A stretch of DNA of 10,400 bases from Bacteroidetes bacterium HGW-Bacteroidetes-12 (GCA_002841035.1 PHDR01000063.1:1-10400); one strand, 5' to 3'. Numbered from the stretch's first letter, positions 1-6,008 are shown. Notes: generated by a model from the letters alone, not told the origin. Numbers and translations are program-made.

Positions 1-873
1 ACTTTAGAAAGAAAATACGAAACAACACTCAATGAAATTGGAAAAACAGCTAACGCTTACCCACTAATAAAAAACTTAGCTCATCTAAAAGCTTTCTACC
101 TTAACAAACCAACCGAAGCATTGGATTTGTTAACCGATTTTATGAAAACCCCTCGATTAGACCCTAAAAATAATGCTTACTTAAAACTTGAGTTGGCAAA
201 TGTTTACCTCTTTTTGGGAGATATTTGGGAAGCCTCTTTACTCTACTCTCAAATTGACAAAGCCTTTAAACAAGACCCATTAGGAGAAACTGCAAAATTT
301 TATAATGCAAAAATTTCTTTCTATACAGGCGATTTTGATTGGGCAAAAGCACAACTCGATGTGTTAAAAGCATCAACCTCAAAACTAATAGCCAACGATG
401 CCATGCAATTATCCATCTCCATAACCGACAACATTGGCATTGACACTACCAAAGCCCCACTTTATATTTTTGCTCAAGCAGATTTATTTGCTTACCAAAA
501 TAAAAATAAAGAGGCACTTGCATTACTCGATTCGTTAGAGAAAACCTTTCCAATTCATGTAATTTTAGACGATGTATTGTTTAAAAAATATGAGATTTTT
601 TACAAGCAACAAGATATTCCGAATGCCATTAAACAGCTAGAAAAAATAGTAAAAGACTATTCGTATGATATTTTAGTGGATGATGCGCTCTATCAACTTG
701 CATTAATTTATGATTACGACCTGAAAAATGAAGAAAAAGCAGCCGAATATTACAAAAAAATTATGTTTGAACATCAGGGAAGTATTTATGTGGTTGATGC
801 TCGCAAACGATACAGAGAAATTCAAAAACCCATTTCACCAACAAACAATCTTTTTGAGAATAATAGTAATTAA
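1..873 (+). CDS. Tetratricopeptide-repeat protein, 3' part (5' end outside window)
   Basis: The reading frame is open from base 1 to the TAA at 871-873 (290 codons), so the true start lies upstream of the window. An internal TTG at 121 is not a credible start, because the 40 codons before it carry on the same alpha-helical, repeat-like composition. The protein looks like degenerate TPR repeats: paired amphipathic helices with Ala/Leu/Tyr spacing, such as AYLKLELANVYLFLGD near codons 59-74 and DDALYQLALIYDYDLKNEEKAAEYYKKI near the C-terminus. The last part resembles TPR modules that close a scaffold, and the chain ends in a polar Asn-rich tail. TPR proteins mediate protein-protein contacts; no enzymatic domain is visible and the specific partner cannot be inferred. 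Any signal peptide would lie in the missing part. The DUF2752 gene starts directly at its stop codon, so the two are probably co-transcribed and translationally coupled. Confidence 0.8.
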   Translation, partial: TLERKYETTLNEIGKTANAYPLIKNLAHLKAFYLNKPTEALDLLTDFMKTPRLDPKNNAYLKLELANVYLFLGDIWEASLLYSQIDKAFKQDPLGETAKFYNAKISFYTGDFDWAKAQLDVLKASTSKLIANDAMQLSISITDNIGIDTTKAPLYIFAQADLFAYQNKNKEALALLDSLEKTFPIHVILDDVLFKKYEIFYKQQDIPNAIKQLEKIVKDYSYDILVDDALYQLALIYDYDLKNEEKAAEYYKKIMFEHQGSIYVVDARKRYREIQKPISPTNNLFENNSN

Positions 874-1170
874 ATGAACTTCTTCCATTGGCTAGAACAA
901 CATCTTTTAAATTGTCCTTATAAAAAAATATTAGGAATAGATTGTATGGGGTGTGGCTTGCAACGCTCTCTTATTGCTCTGCTCAAAGGAAATTTAGTTG
1001 AAAGTTTTTTGCTCTATCCTCCTTTAATAACCCTTATTATTATGTTTGTTTTACTGCCGCTACACCTCATTTTTAAATTTAAACACGGTGCAACTTGGCT
1101 GAAATACTTATTTATATTTAATCTTAGCGTGATAGTGATTAATTACATCGTAAAATTAATTTACTTTTAA
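874..1170 (+). CDS. DUF2752 family small membrane protein
   Basis: A 98-residue protein whose ATG follows the upstream stop codon with no gap (TAA then ATG). The N-terminal half carries Cys14 and then the signature CMGCGLQRS at residues 24-32. This corresponds to the C-x2-C-G-[LI]-[TQ]-R motif that defines DUF2752 proteins. Two hydrophobic stretches follow (about residues 43-68 and 77-97), which predicts a small inner-membrane protein with the Cys motif near the membrane face. The biochemical role of the family is unknown; in Bacteroidota it is commonly a short stand-alone gene. The abutting start suggests translation is coupled to the TPR gene. Its stop codon overlaps the stop of the convergent MarR gene by three bases, and no hairpin terminator is seen between them. 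The family call is firm; no function is proposed. Confidence 0.85.
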   Translation: MNFFHWLEQHLLNCPYKKILGIDCMGCGLQRSLIALLKGNLVESFLLYPPLITLIIMFVLLPLHLIFKFKHGATWLKYLFIFNLSVIVINYIVKLIYF

Positions 1171-1772
1171 CTTAACGTGAGCTGGTGTTCTGCACAATCT
1201 AACCTTAAATCGTTTGTTTTTAATTCCTTATTTAACAATCCACAAAAATGATAGTTGTTAAATTTATAGTAACTGCAACTAAAACACATTCGCTGTATAG
1301 CTATTACACCCGTTTTGTTTAAATGATGAATTACTCCAAATAAACTCGTTAATAAATTATCTTTATCAGCTGCTGAAAGTGTATTTATTGGTTGCTGAAG
1401 AACAGAAGTAAAACTACTCGTTTTGTTAGCCAACGCTTTTCCTTTTTTTGTAAGCTGAATGAGGTAACTTCTAGAATCGCTTTTTAAATGTTTTTTTTCA
1501 ATAAACCCTTTTTCTTCTAATGTTTTTATGGTGTCGCTCACTGTTGGCTTAGCCATATTAAATTCTTTAGCTAAATAGGTAACTTTACATTTCTCTTCCG
1601 AATGAAAATTTATGAAAATTAATACTTGTATTTGAATTGGCGTAACCCCAAATTTTTTACTTTCTTCCCAAAGCAGCACCCTAAAAGTTTGAGAAATACG
1701 TTCTAGTGCCGATACAATTTTACTTGATACATCTTCGTTCTGATGGTCTAAATTAAAAGGAGAATTATTCAT
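1167..1772 (-). CDS. MarR-family transcriptional regulator with Cys4 C-terminal tail
   Basis: A 201-residue protein starting at the ATG at 1772; a TTG 12 bases upstream is in frame but less likely. The start overlaps the end of the haemoglobin gene by 8 bases, so translation is coupled. Residues about 40-110 form a MarR winged helix-turn-helix: the recognition-helix region MAKPTVSDTIKTLEEKGFIE (about 73-92), then a wing containing SDSRS (98-102), the usual D-x-R wing signature. About 55 residues follow the usual DNA-binding and dimerisation region. They hold four cysteines, C163-x2-C166-x10-C177-x15-C193, then His196, arranged like a Zn or Fe-S site; ordinary MarR proteins lack this. As the last gene of the operon it probably represses it through the palindrome at 2766-2782. 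MarR identity is seen directly; metal binding and redox or NO sensing are inferred. Confidence 0.88.
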   Translation of the reverse strand: MNNSPFNLDHQNEDVSSKIVSALERISQTFRVLLWEESKKFGVTPIQIQVLIFINFHSEEKCKVTYLAKEFNMAKPTVSDTIKTLEEKGFIEKKHLKSDSRSYLIQLTKKGKALANKTSSFTSVLQQPINTLSAADKDNLLTSLFGVIHHLNKTGVIAIQRMCFSCSYYKFNNYHFCGLLNKELKTNDLRLDCAEHQLTLS

Positions 1773-2142
1773 GTTTTGCTTCAATTTTAAACAACATTAA
1801 TCGGGCAATATTTTCTGCCCTCACTACTGCCATATCGGCTTTTTCTCCTTCAAACAGCTCATAAACAGTAGATTTAAAAAGCCTTAACCACTCCTTGAAT
1901 TTATTAGCCGAAAGCTTGGTTTTAGCACTAAGTGCTAGATGTTTCAACATGGGATTACCCGAATAAGATTGTTCGCCTAACAAAATACTTGCCCAAAATG
2001 AATACATTTTAGGTAAATGTGCTGCCCAATCAATTTTAGCAACAGAATTAAATATATAGCCCAACGCAGCGTGTTCATTAATTTTTTGGTAAAACGTATC
2101 TACCAATAAAACAATATCTTCTCGGGTTTCAATATCTTTCAT
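1765..2142 (-). CDS. Group III truncated haemoglobin (2/2 fold)
   Basis: A 125-residue globin. I choose the ATG at 2142, two bases past the DUF2024 stop, over an in-frame TTG at 2154. The family landmarks can be placed by comparison with Campylobacter jejuni Ctb as I remember it: Tyr B10 is Y18 (in DTFYQKI), His E7 is H42 (WAAHLPKMYSFW), proximal haem-ligand His F8 is H68 (PMLKHLAL) and Trp G8 is W85 (FKEWLRLF). The LLGE..Y.G-P linker between helices E and F is also present. Length is normal for the class. Group III truncated globins are cytoplasmic haem proteins with high ligand affinity; Ctb belongs to the NO-responsive NssR regulon and is linked to nitrosative stress and oxygen handling. 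Here the gene sits between DUF2024 and the MarR regulator in one tightly packed operon, which suggests control by that regulator. Haem binding is strongly supported; the physiological ligand (NO, O2 or another) is inferred. Confidence 0.92.
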   Translation of the reverse strand: MKDIETREDIVLLVDTFYQKINEHAALGYIFNSVAKIDWAAHLPKMYSFWASILLGEQSYSGNPMLKHLALSAKTKLSANKFKEWLRLFKSTVYELFEGEKADMAVVRAENIARLMLFKIEAKHE

Positions 2143-2144
2143 CG

Positions 2145-2408
2145 TTAGTAACAATTTTGCATTTCAATAATATAATATCCTTTTGTTAAAATTTCTTCTT
2201 CCCATGCTGGGTTAACCGATTCTATATGGCAAAACTGACATTCTTTTGCCGTTAATGGTTGCGTTTCCTCATTTTTAGTTTTTAAATACGCTTTGCCAAA
2301 ATTATGAATTATAGTTGCATCTTTAATAGCAACAGGAGCAATAATGTCAAAATGCATAATCTTCCCATTTTTTCTCGTTACATAGGTGTCCCAAACAGCT
2401 ACTTGCAT
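2145..2408 (-). CDS. DUF2024 family protein
   Basis: An 87-residue protein, full length for DUF2024 (PF09630). The N-terminus MQVAVWDTYVTRKNGKIMHF and the ending CQFCHIE...GYYIIEMQNC match what I know of the family. The function is unknown, although a structure has been determined for a family member from another bacterium. Conserved-looking polar residues cluster at the C-terminal half: Cys57-x2-Cys60-His61 and Cys86, which could form a metal site or disulfide. There is no signal peptide or membrane segment, so it should be cytoplasmic. The start at 2408 follows a strong hairpin (2436-2474) that separates it from the CPVC protein gene. Downstream, the globin ATG begins two bases after its stop. 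No convincing TAnnTTTG promoter is seen in its short upstream gap, so it probably depends on transcription from the operon promoter. Confidence 0.85.
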   Translation of the reverse strand: MQVAVWDTYVTRKNGKIMHFDIIAPVAIKDATIIHNFGKAYLKTKNEETQPLTAKECQFCHIESVNPAWEEEILTKGYYIIEMQNCY

Positions 2409-2435
2409 AAGTATATTTTTTTTAAATCCTTAAAT

Positions 2436-2474
2436 AAGAAAGCTCTTTTGATTTATTGTCAAAAGAGCTTTCTT
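2436..2474 (-). terminator. Perfect 16-bp hairpin inside the operon (attenuator or partial terminator)
   Basis: The arms AAGAAAGCTCTTTTGA (2436-2451) and TCAAAAGAGCTTTCTT (2459-2474) are exact reverse complements, separated by a 7-base loop. Read on the minus strand, the hairpin begins 12 bases after the stop codon of the CPVC protein. It is followed by a broken T-rich run (ATTTAAGGATTT), not a clean U tract. It may end part of the transcripts after the first gene, or protect the 3' end of a processed first-gene mRNA. The hairpin is certain; its role is inferred. Confidence 0.75.
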
Positions 2475-2486
2475 TAACTTTAACCT

Positions 2487-2714
2487 TTAACCTTTAACAT
2501 CAGCTATTGATGCTCCAAAATTAAGATGCAATACATTTCCGCTTGGTGTTAATAAAGCTGGAACTGATTTCACACCCGCTTTTTCAGCTTCTGAAATTCT
2601 AGCTTTGTTTACCCCGATGTTTACTACCTCAACATCTTTTACTAAATTTAACACATCGTGCTCAGCACTTACACATACAGGACAACCTGCATGATAAAAA
2701 ATTGATTTTCCCAT
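2487..2714 (-). CDS. Small thioredoxin/glutaredoxin-like protein (CPVC)
   Basis: A 75-residue protein beginning with a beta strand and an active-site-like motif, KSIFYHAGCPVCVSAEHDV, that places the dithiol pair at Cys11 and Cys14. The expected cis-proline follows a valine at Pro51 (VKSVPALL), and a strand-turn-strand segment (TPSGNVLHLNFG) completes a minimal thioredoxin fold. It is shorter than classical thioredoxin (about 105 residues) and lacks the WCGPC motif, so it is closer to glutaredoxin-like or redox-active small thioredoxins. The probable role is thiol-disulfide exchange in the cytoplasm; the substrate is unknown. It is the first gene of the minus-strand operon, with the promoter and palindrome 43-68 bases upstream of its ATG. 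The end of the gene runs into a short TAACCTT-type repeat. The fold call is good; the exact family name is not certain. Confidence 0.78.
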   Translation of the reverse strand: MGKSIFYHAGCPVCVSAEHDVLNLVKDVEVVNIGVNKARISEAEKAGVKSVPALLTPSGNVLHLNFGASIADVKG

Positions 2715-2756
2715 AACATTAAAAAAATTAGTTGTTACTTGACATTATTGTCGATG

Positions 2757-2764
2757 CAAATATA
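2757..2764 (-). promoter_or_regulatory. Bacteroidota -7 element of the CPVC-DUF2024-globin-MarR operon
   Basis: On the minus strand the bases read TATATTTG, an exact match to TAnnTTTG. With the usual spacing, transcription would start near 2750, leaving a leader of about 36 bases before the ATG at 2714. A clear TTG -33 element is not seen; the region that should hold it is A/T-only and partly occupied by the palindrome at 2766-2782. Confidence 0.7.
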
Positions 2765-2765
2765 G

Positions 2766-2782
2766 TTAGTTATCCTAACTAA
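2766..2782. promoter_or_regulatory. 17-bp palindromic operator, probable MarR binding site
   Basis: TTAGTTA-TCC-TAACTAA is a perfect 7-3-7 inverted repeat. It begins one base upstream of the -7 element (2757-2764) and fills the spacer where polymerase contacts the promoter, so a bound dimer would block initiation. Size and symmetry suit a MarR dimer, and the operon it controls ends in a MarR gene. Binding by that protein is inferred from position; the palindrome itself is read directly. Confidence 0.68.
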
Positions 2783-2855
2783 ATAATTAAAATTATAAAT
2801 TATTTTTATGAAATGTATATAAATATCTATCTATCAGTTAATTATTTTTTTAGGA

Positions 2856-2881
2856 TTGTTTTACAATAAGTAGTAATTTTG
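2856..2881 (+). promoter_or_regulatory. Putative promoter of nnr
   Basis: TAATTTTG at 2874-2881 matches TAnnTTTG, with a TTG at 2856-2858 as a possible -33 element; the 15-base gap is a little short. Transcription would start about 10-15 bases before the ATG at 2901. It is divergent from the minus-strand operon promoter, about 110 bases away. Confidence 0.5.
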
Positions 2882-2900
2882 AGGGAAATCATAACGTATA

Positions 2901-4433
2901 ATGAAAATACTTTCCGCCAAGCAAATTAAAGAAGCTGATGCTTATACCATCAAAAACGAGCCTATATCTTCATTAAAGCTAATGGATAGAGCAGCCGATG
3001 AGCTTAACAATTGGCTAATTGTGAACATAAAACCGCACATGCGAATTATATATACGTTTTTTTGTGGTGTTGGTAATAATGGTGGCGATGGTTTGGTGAT
3101 GGCTCGTGTGCTTAGAGAGCGTAAATTTGGTGTAAGGGTTTATATTGTTGGATTTTCTAAAACTTACTCGCCAGAATTTGCCCATAATCTTAAAAGATTA
3201 GAAGAAGTTAACATTACCCCCATATTTTTAACGCAAGAAAACACAGATTTTGAATTAGATGAAACAACAGAAATAGTTGATGCCATTTTTGGCACAGGTT
3301 TATCTAAGCCAGTTGATGGTTTTGTTGCCGAAATAATTCAGAAAATTAACGCCCTTAAAAGGCAAGTAATTTCCGTAGATATTCCATCAGGTTTGTTTGC
3401 CGATAGTAATAAAGAAAATGCATCGAAAGCAATTATAAAAGCAACATATACGCTTACCTTACAGCAACCAAAACTTTCATTATTATATCCAGAAAACCAT
3501 CAATTTGTAGGTGATTTTGAAGTAATAGATATTCGGTTACATCCAACCTTCTTGAAAGAAGTAAACACCAACTATTTTTATACCACCTATCAAGAAATAA
3601 TGTATTCAATACCTAAGCGTCCAAAATTTTCGCACAAAGGAAATTTTGGACATGCCTTACTTATTTGCGGAAGCAAAGGTAAAATGGGGGCAGCCGTTTT
3701 GGCTGCAAAAAGTTGTTTGAAAAGTGGTGCAGGATTAATTACTGTTTTAGCACCAAAAATAGGCTTAGATGTACTTCAAATTTCCGTTCCAGAAGCAATG
3801 TGCATAACAACATCAGAAAAAAATTACATCAATGAATTACCAAATTTATCACAGTATAGCAGCATAGGAATTGGTTGTGGAATTGGAACAGAAAAACAAA
3901 CACAAAACGCATTAAAATTACTGATCCAAAATAGTAAATCACCGCTAGTTATTGATGCCGATGCTATTAATATTCTATCTGAAAACAAAACTTGGTTAGC
4001 ATTTTTGCCTCCACATTCAATTTTAACTCCACATCCAAAAGAATTTGAACGCTTGGTTGGAAAATGGGATAATGACGAAGAAAGACTAACACTTCAAATT
4101 GAATTGGCTCAAAAACATCAAATTTATATAGTACTCAAAGGAGCCAACACAGCCATTGCTTGTCCCGATGGAAACGTGTTTTTTAATTCAACAGGAAACT
4201 CAGGAATGGCAACCGCAGGAAGTGGCGATGTGCTTACAGGTATAATTACAGGGCTGTTGGCACAAGGTTACACGCCAAAATTAGCCGCTATTATTGGTGT
4301 TTATTTGCATGGTTTTGCTGGCGATGAAGCACTAAAAAAGGAAGGAGAGGTTGCGTTAGCAGCTTCTGATATTATAGAACATATACATCGCTTTTTTCTT
4401 CAAATTGATAATCAATACAAAGTTTATTATTAA
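2901..4433 (+). CDS. nnr: Bifunctional NAD(P)H-hydrate epimerase / ADP-dependent (S)-NAD(P)H-hydrate dehydratase
   Basis: A 510-residue two-domain repair enzyme, the usual length for the bacterial fusion. The N-terminal YjeF_N-type epimerase domain (about 1-215) shows SAKQIKEAD at the start, the loop GVGNNGGDGL (56-65), VDAIFGTGL and the strand SVDIPSGL. The C-terminal ribokinase-like dehydratase domain (about 225-505) shows HKGNFGHALLICGS, the LTPHPKEFERL motif, VLKGANT, and the anion hole with catalytic aspartate in TAGSGDVLTG (Asp near 443). The enzyme converts hydrated, dead-end NADHX and NADPHX back to the working cofactors: the epimerase interconverts the R and S forms and the dehydratase uses ADP on the S form. 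It is a cytoplasmic house-keeping gene with its own putative promoter. DUF5606 follows after 57 bases with a separate -7 element. No oddity is seen. Confidence 0.95.
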   Translation: MKILSAKQIKEADAYTIKNEPISSLKLMDRAADELNNWLIVNIKPHMRIIYTFFCGVGNNGGDGLVMARVLRERKFGVRVYIVGFSKTYSPEFAHNLKRLEEVNITPIFLTQENTDFELDETTEIVDAIFGTGLSKPVDGFVAEIIQKINALKRQVISVDIPSGLFADSNKENASKAIIKATYTLTLQQPKLSLLYPENHQFVGDFEVIDIRLHPTFLKEVNTNYFYTTYQEIMYSIPKRPKFSHKGNFGHALLICGSKGKMGAAVLAAKSCLKSGAGLITVLAPKIGLDVLQISVPEAMCITTSEKNYINELPNLSQYSSIGIGCGIGTEKQTQNALKLLIQNSKSPLVIDADAINILSENKTWLAFLPPHSILTPHPKEFERLVGKWDNDEERLTLQIELAQKHQIYIVLKGANTAIACPDGNVFFNSTGNSGMATAGSGDVLTGIITGLLAQGYTPKLAAIIGVYLHGFAGDEALKKEGEVALAASDIIEHIHRFFLQIDNQYKVYY

Positions 4434-4461
4434 ATAAAATTTACATTATAACTAAATTTAC

Positions 4462-4469
4462 TACATTTG
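4462..4469 (+). promoter_or_regulatory. -7 element of the DUF5606 gene
   Basis: TACATTTG matches TAnnTTTG exactly, 21 bases before the ATG at 4491. No obvious TTG is found at the -33 position, where the DNA is AT-only. Confidence 0.55.
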
Positions 4470-4490
4470 TTGCCTTATTAAAAATTAACT

Positions 4491-5042
4491 ATGGATTTAA
4501 AATCAATTATTTCAATCACTGGAAAACCAGGATTACACAAAGTAATTTCTCAAACAAAAAATGGAATTATAGCAGAGTCTATTGTAGATGCTAAAAGATT
4601 TCCTGTTTATGCATCTGAAAAAGTAAGTGCAATAGAAGATATTAGTATTTATACTACTTCAGAGGATGTTCCGCTAACCGAAGTGTTTGAAAAATTAGTA
4701 AAAAAAACGGAAGGAAAAGTAGCCATTGATCATAATTCAAAACCTGAAGAGTTAAAAAAATTCATAAAACAAGTAGTAGATTTTGATGAAGAAAGAGTAT
4801 ATAATTCAGATTTAAAAAAGATGTTTCAGTGGTTTAACATTCTTATAAATGCAGGTTTGTTAAAAGTTGAAGCGAAAAAAGAGAAAAAAACTACCGCTAA
4901 AGAAGGTGAAAAAGCAGCAGACAAAAAGAAACTTGCACCAAAAACAACCGCTAAAAAAACAACTATTACCAAAGCTACTCCAAAACCATCGAAAGCAAAA
5001 GGTGGAGCAAAAACAGTAACTTCAGCAAAAAGAGGAGCGTAA
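4491..5042 (+). CDS. DUF5606 protein with Lys/Ala-rich C-terminal tail
   Basis: A 183-residue protein. The first ~125 residues (MDLKSIISITGKPGLHKV..., VYASEKVSAIEDISIYT, FDEERVYNSDLKKMFQWF) match the Bacteroidota family DUF5606 as I recall it: a small SH3-like N-terminal part followed by helices, found widely in the phylum and of unknown function. From about residue 128 the chain changes to a low-complexity tail of Lys, Ala, Thr and Pro (TTAKKTTITKATPKPSKAKG). This tail is strongly basic, probably disordered, and resembles eukaryotic H1 or chlamydial Hc1 tails. Such a tail would favour nucleic-acid or ribosome contact; this is inferred. There is no signal peptide. The gene appears monocistronic, with its own -7 element and a strong terminator after the stop. 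The family call is good; the role is unknown. Confidence 0.85.
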   Translation: MDLKSIISITGKPGLHKVISQTKNGIIAESIVDAKRFPVYASEKVSAIEDISIYTTSEDVPLTEVFEKLVKKTEGKVAIDHNSKPEELKKFIKQVVDFDEERVYNSDLKKMFQWFNILINAGLLKVEAKKEKKTTAKEGEKAADKKKLAPKTTAKKTTITKATPKPSKAKGGAKTVTSAKRGA

Positions 5043-5062
5043 AATAGCATTCATAATTATTT

Positions 5063-5104
5063 AAAAATCCTAACAAGTTATGAAAACCTGTTAGGATTTT
5101 TTTT
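5063..5104 (+). terminator. Rho-independent terminator after the DUF5606 gene
   Basis: A 13-bp stem with arms AAAAATCCTAACA (5063-5075) and TGTTAGGATTTTT (5089-5101), a 13-base loop, and a run of eight T residues (5097-5104). It lies 20 bases after the DUF5606 stop. Confidence 0.88.
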
Positions 5105-5173
5105 ATTTCAATGTTTTCACAACTTGCCCTGAATCTCGGTATGGATTCATTGCTACATTGATGCATTTTCAAA

Positions 5174-5203
5174 TTGACACATTGATAAATATCCTTACTT
5201 TTG
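5174..5203 (+). promoter_or_regulatory. Promoter of truA
   Basis: TTG at 5174-5176 (-33) and TACTTTTG at 5196-5203 (-7) are separated by 19 bases, the best-spaced Bacteroidota promoter in the window. Transcription should start near 5209, only a few bases before the ATG at 5212, giving an almost leaderless mRNA. This excludes the earlier in-frame ATGs at 5158 and 5161. Confidence 0.68.
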
Positions 5204-5211
5204 CTGCCTCT

Positions 5212-5952
5212 ATGAAACGATTCTTTTTAGAAATAGCCTACAACGGAACTCCCTATCACGGTTGGCAAATTCAAAAAAATGCAAACAGCGTTCAGGCAAC
5301 CATTCAACAAGCATTGTTAACTGTTTTAAAAGAAGAAATAGCTATTACAGGGGCAGGAAGAACTGATACTGGCGTGCATGCCAAACAACTTTTTGCCCAT
5401 TTTGAAACAACACAAGAAATTGATGCCGAAAAGCTAAAATTCAAACTCAACTCATTGTTGCCTGAAGCAATAGCTTGTGCATCTGTTTTTGAAGTAGCAA
5501 TTGATATGCATGCTAGGTTTAGTGCTACATCTCGAACTTATGAGTATAAAATTTCAACACAAAAAAACCCATTTTTAACCCAATTTGCCTATTATTTCCC
5601 CTATTATTTAGATGTTGATTTGATGAACAAAGCCGCAAATCAACTTATTCAGGAAACAGATTTTTCATGCTTTAGCAAAAGTAAAACAGATACCTTTACC
5701 AATAATTGCAACATTACCGAAGCCTACTGGAAAACTGAAAATAATGTATTAATATTTACTATTACTGCCAATCGGTTTTTACGCAACATGGTAAGAGCCA
5801 TTGTTGGGACTTTGCTTGATGTTGGACAAAAAAAAATAACCGTTGATGCAATACCTAACATTATTGCTTCAAAAAACAGAAGTGAAGCTGGGCAATCCGT
5901 TCCAGCTCACGGATTATATTTAACTAGAATTGCATATCCTTTTTCGGATTAG
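5212..5952 (+). CDS. truA: tRNA pseudouridine(38-40) synthase TruA
   Basis: A 246-residue enzyme that isomerises uridines 38, 39 and 40 in the anticodon stem-loop of many tRNAs. The start at 5212 (MKRFFLEIAYNGTPYHGWQ) is where TruA proteins normally begin. The frame is open from 5158, but the extra 18 residues overlap the terminator-proximal gap and the promoter. Motifs in order: the AYNGTPYHGWQ strand (9-19), the catalytic loop GAGRTDTGVHA (47-57) with Asp52 as the nucleophile, the ARFSATSRTYEYKI segment that helps bind the tRNA, and NRFLRNMVRAIVGTLLDVG near the C-terminus. Length is typical (E. coli about 270). It stands alone on its own promoter; the ABC exporter follows after 56 bases with no clear terminator between, so read-through is possible. 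Confidence 0.95.
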   Translation: MKRFFLEIAYNGTPYHGWQIQKNANSVQATIQQALLTVLKEEIAITGAGRTDTGVHAKQLFAHFETTQEIDAEKLKFKLNSLLPEAIACASVFEVAIDMHARFSATSRTYEYKISTQKNPFLTQFAYYFPYYLDVDLMNKAANQLIQETDFSCFSKSKTDTFTNNCNITEAYWKTENNVLIFTITANRFLRNMVRAIVGTLLDVGQKKITVDAIPNIIASKNRSEAGQSVPAHGLYLTRIAYPFSD

Positions 5953-5977
5953 AGATTAGAAATTAGACAATTAGAGA
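5948..5977 (+). repeat. Four near-tandem ATTAGA hexamers
   Basis: ATTAGA occurs at 5948-5953, 5955-5960, 5962-5967 and 5970-5975, with a period of 7 or 8 bases, overlapping the truA stop codon. It may be simple replication slippage; no function is supported. Confidence 0.6.
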
Positions 5978-6008
5978 TTTAACCAATAACTAACAACAAT
6001 TAACCAAA

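Noticed and set aside
1773..1784. TTG start for the MarR gene
   Set aside because: An ATG at 1772 keeps the whole winged-helix domain and gives a normal 8-base coupling overlap; TTG adds only four residues.
2143..2154. TTG start for the globin gene
   Set aside because: An ATG two bases after the DUF2024 stop is better placed, and the four extra residues have no support.
4826..5172. Two minus-strand open frames opposite the DUF5606 tail and terminator
   Set aside because: The first is the complement of a Lys/Ala-rich repeat and gives a Phe/Val-rich chain; the second crosses a terminator. Both lie against a well-supported gene.
5155..5186. Two copies of ACATTGAT upstream of truA as an operator
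   Set aside because: Only 8 bases each, in AT-rich DNA, and one overlaps the -33 to -7 spacer by chance-like placement; no regulator is suggested.
5158..5211. Upstream ATGs extending truA by 18 residues
   Set aside because: The extension overlaps a well-spaced promoter and precedes the usual TruA N-terminus; the ATG at 5212 is preferred.
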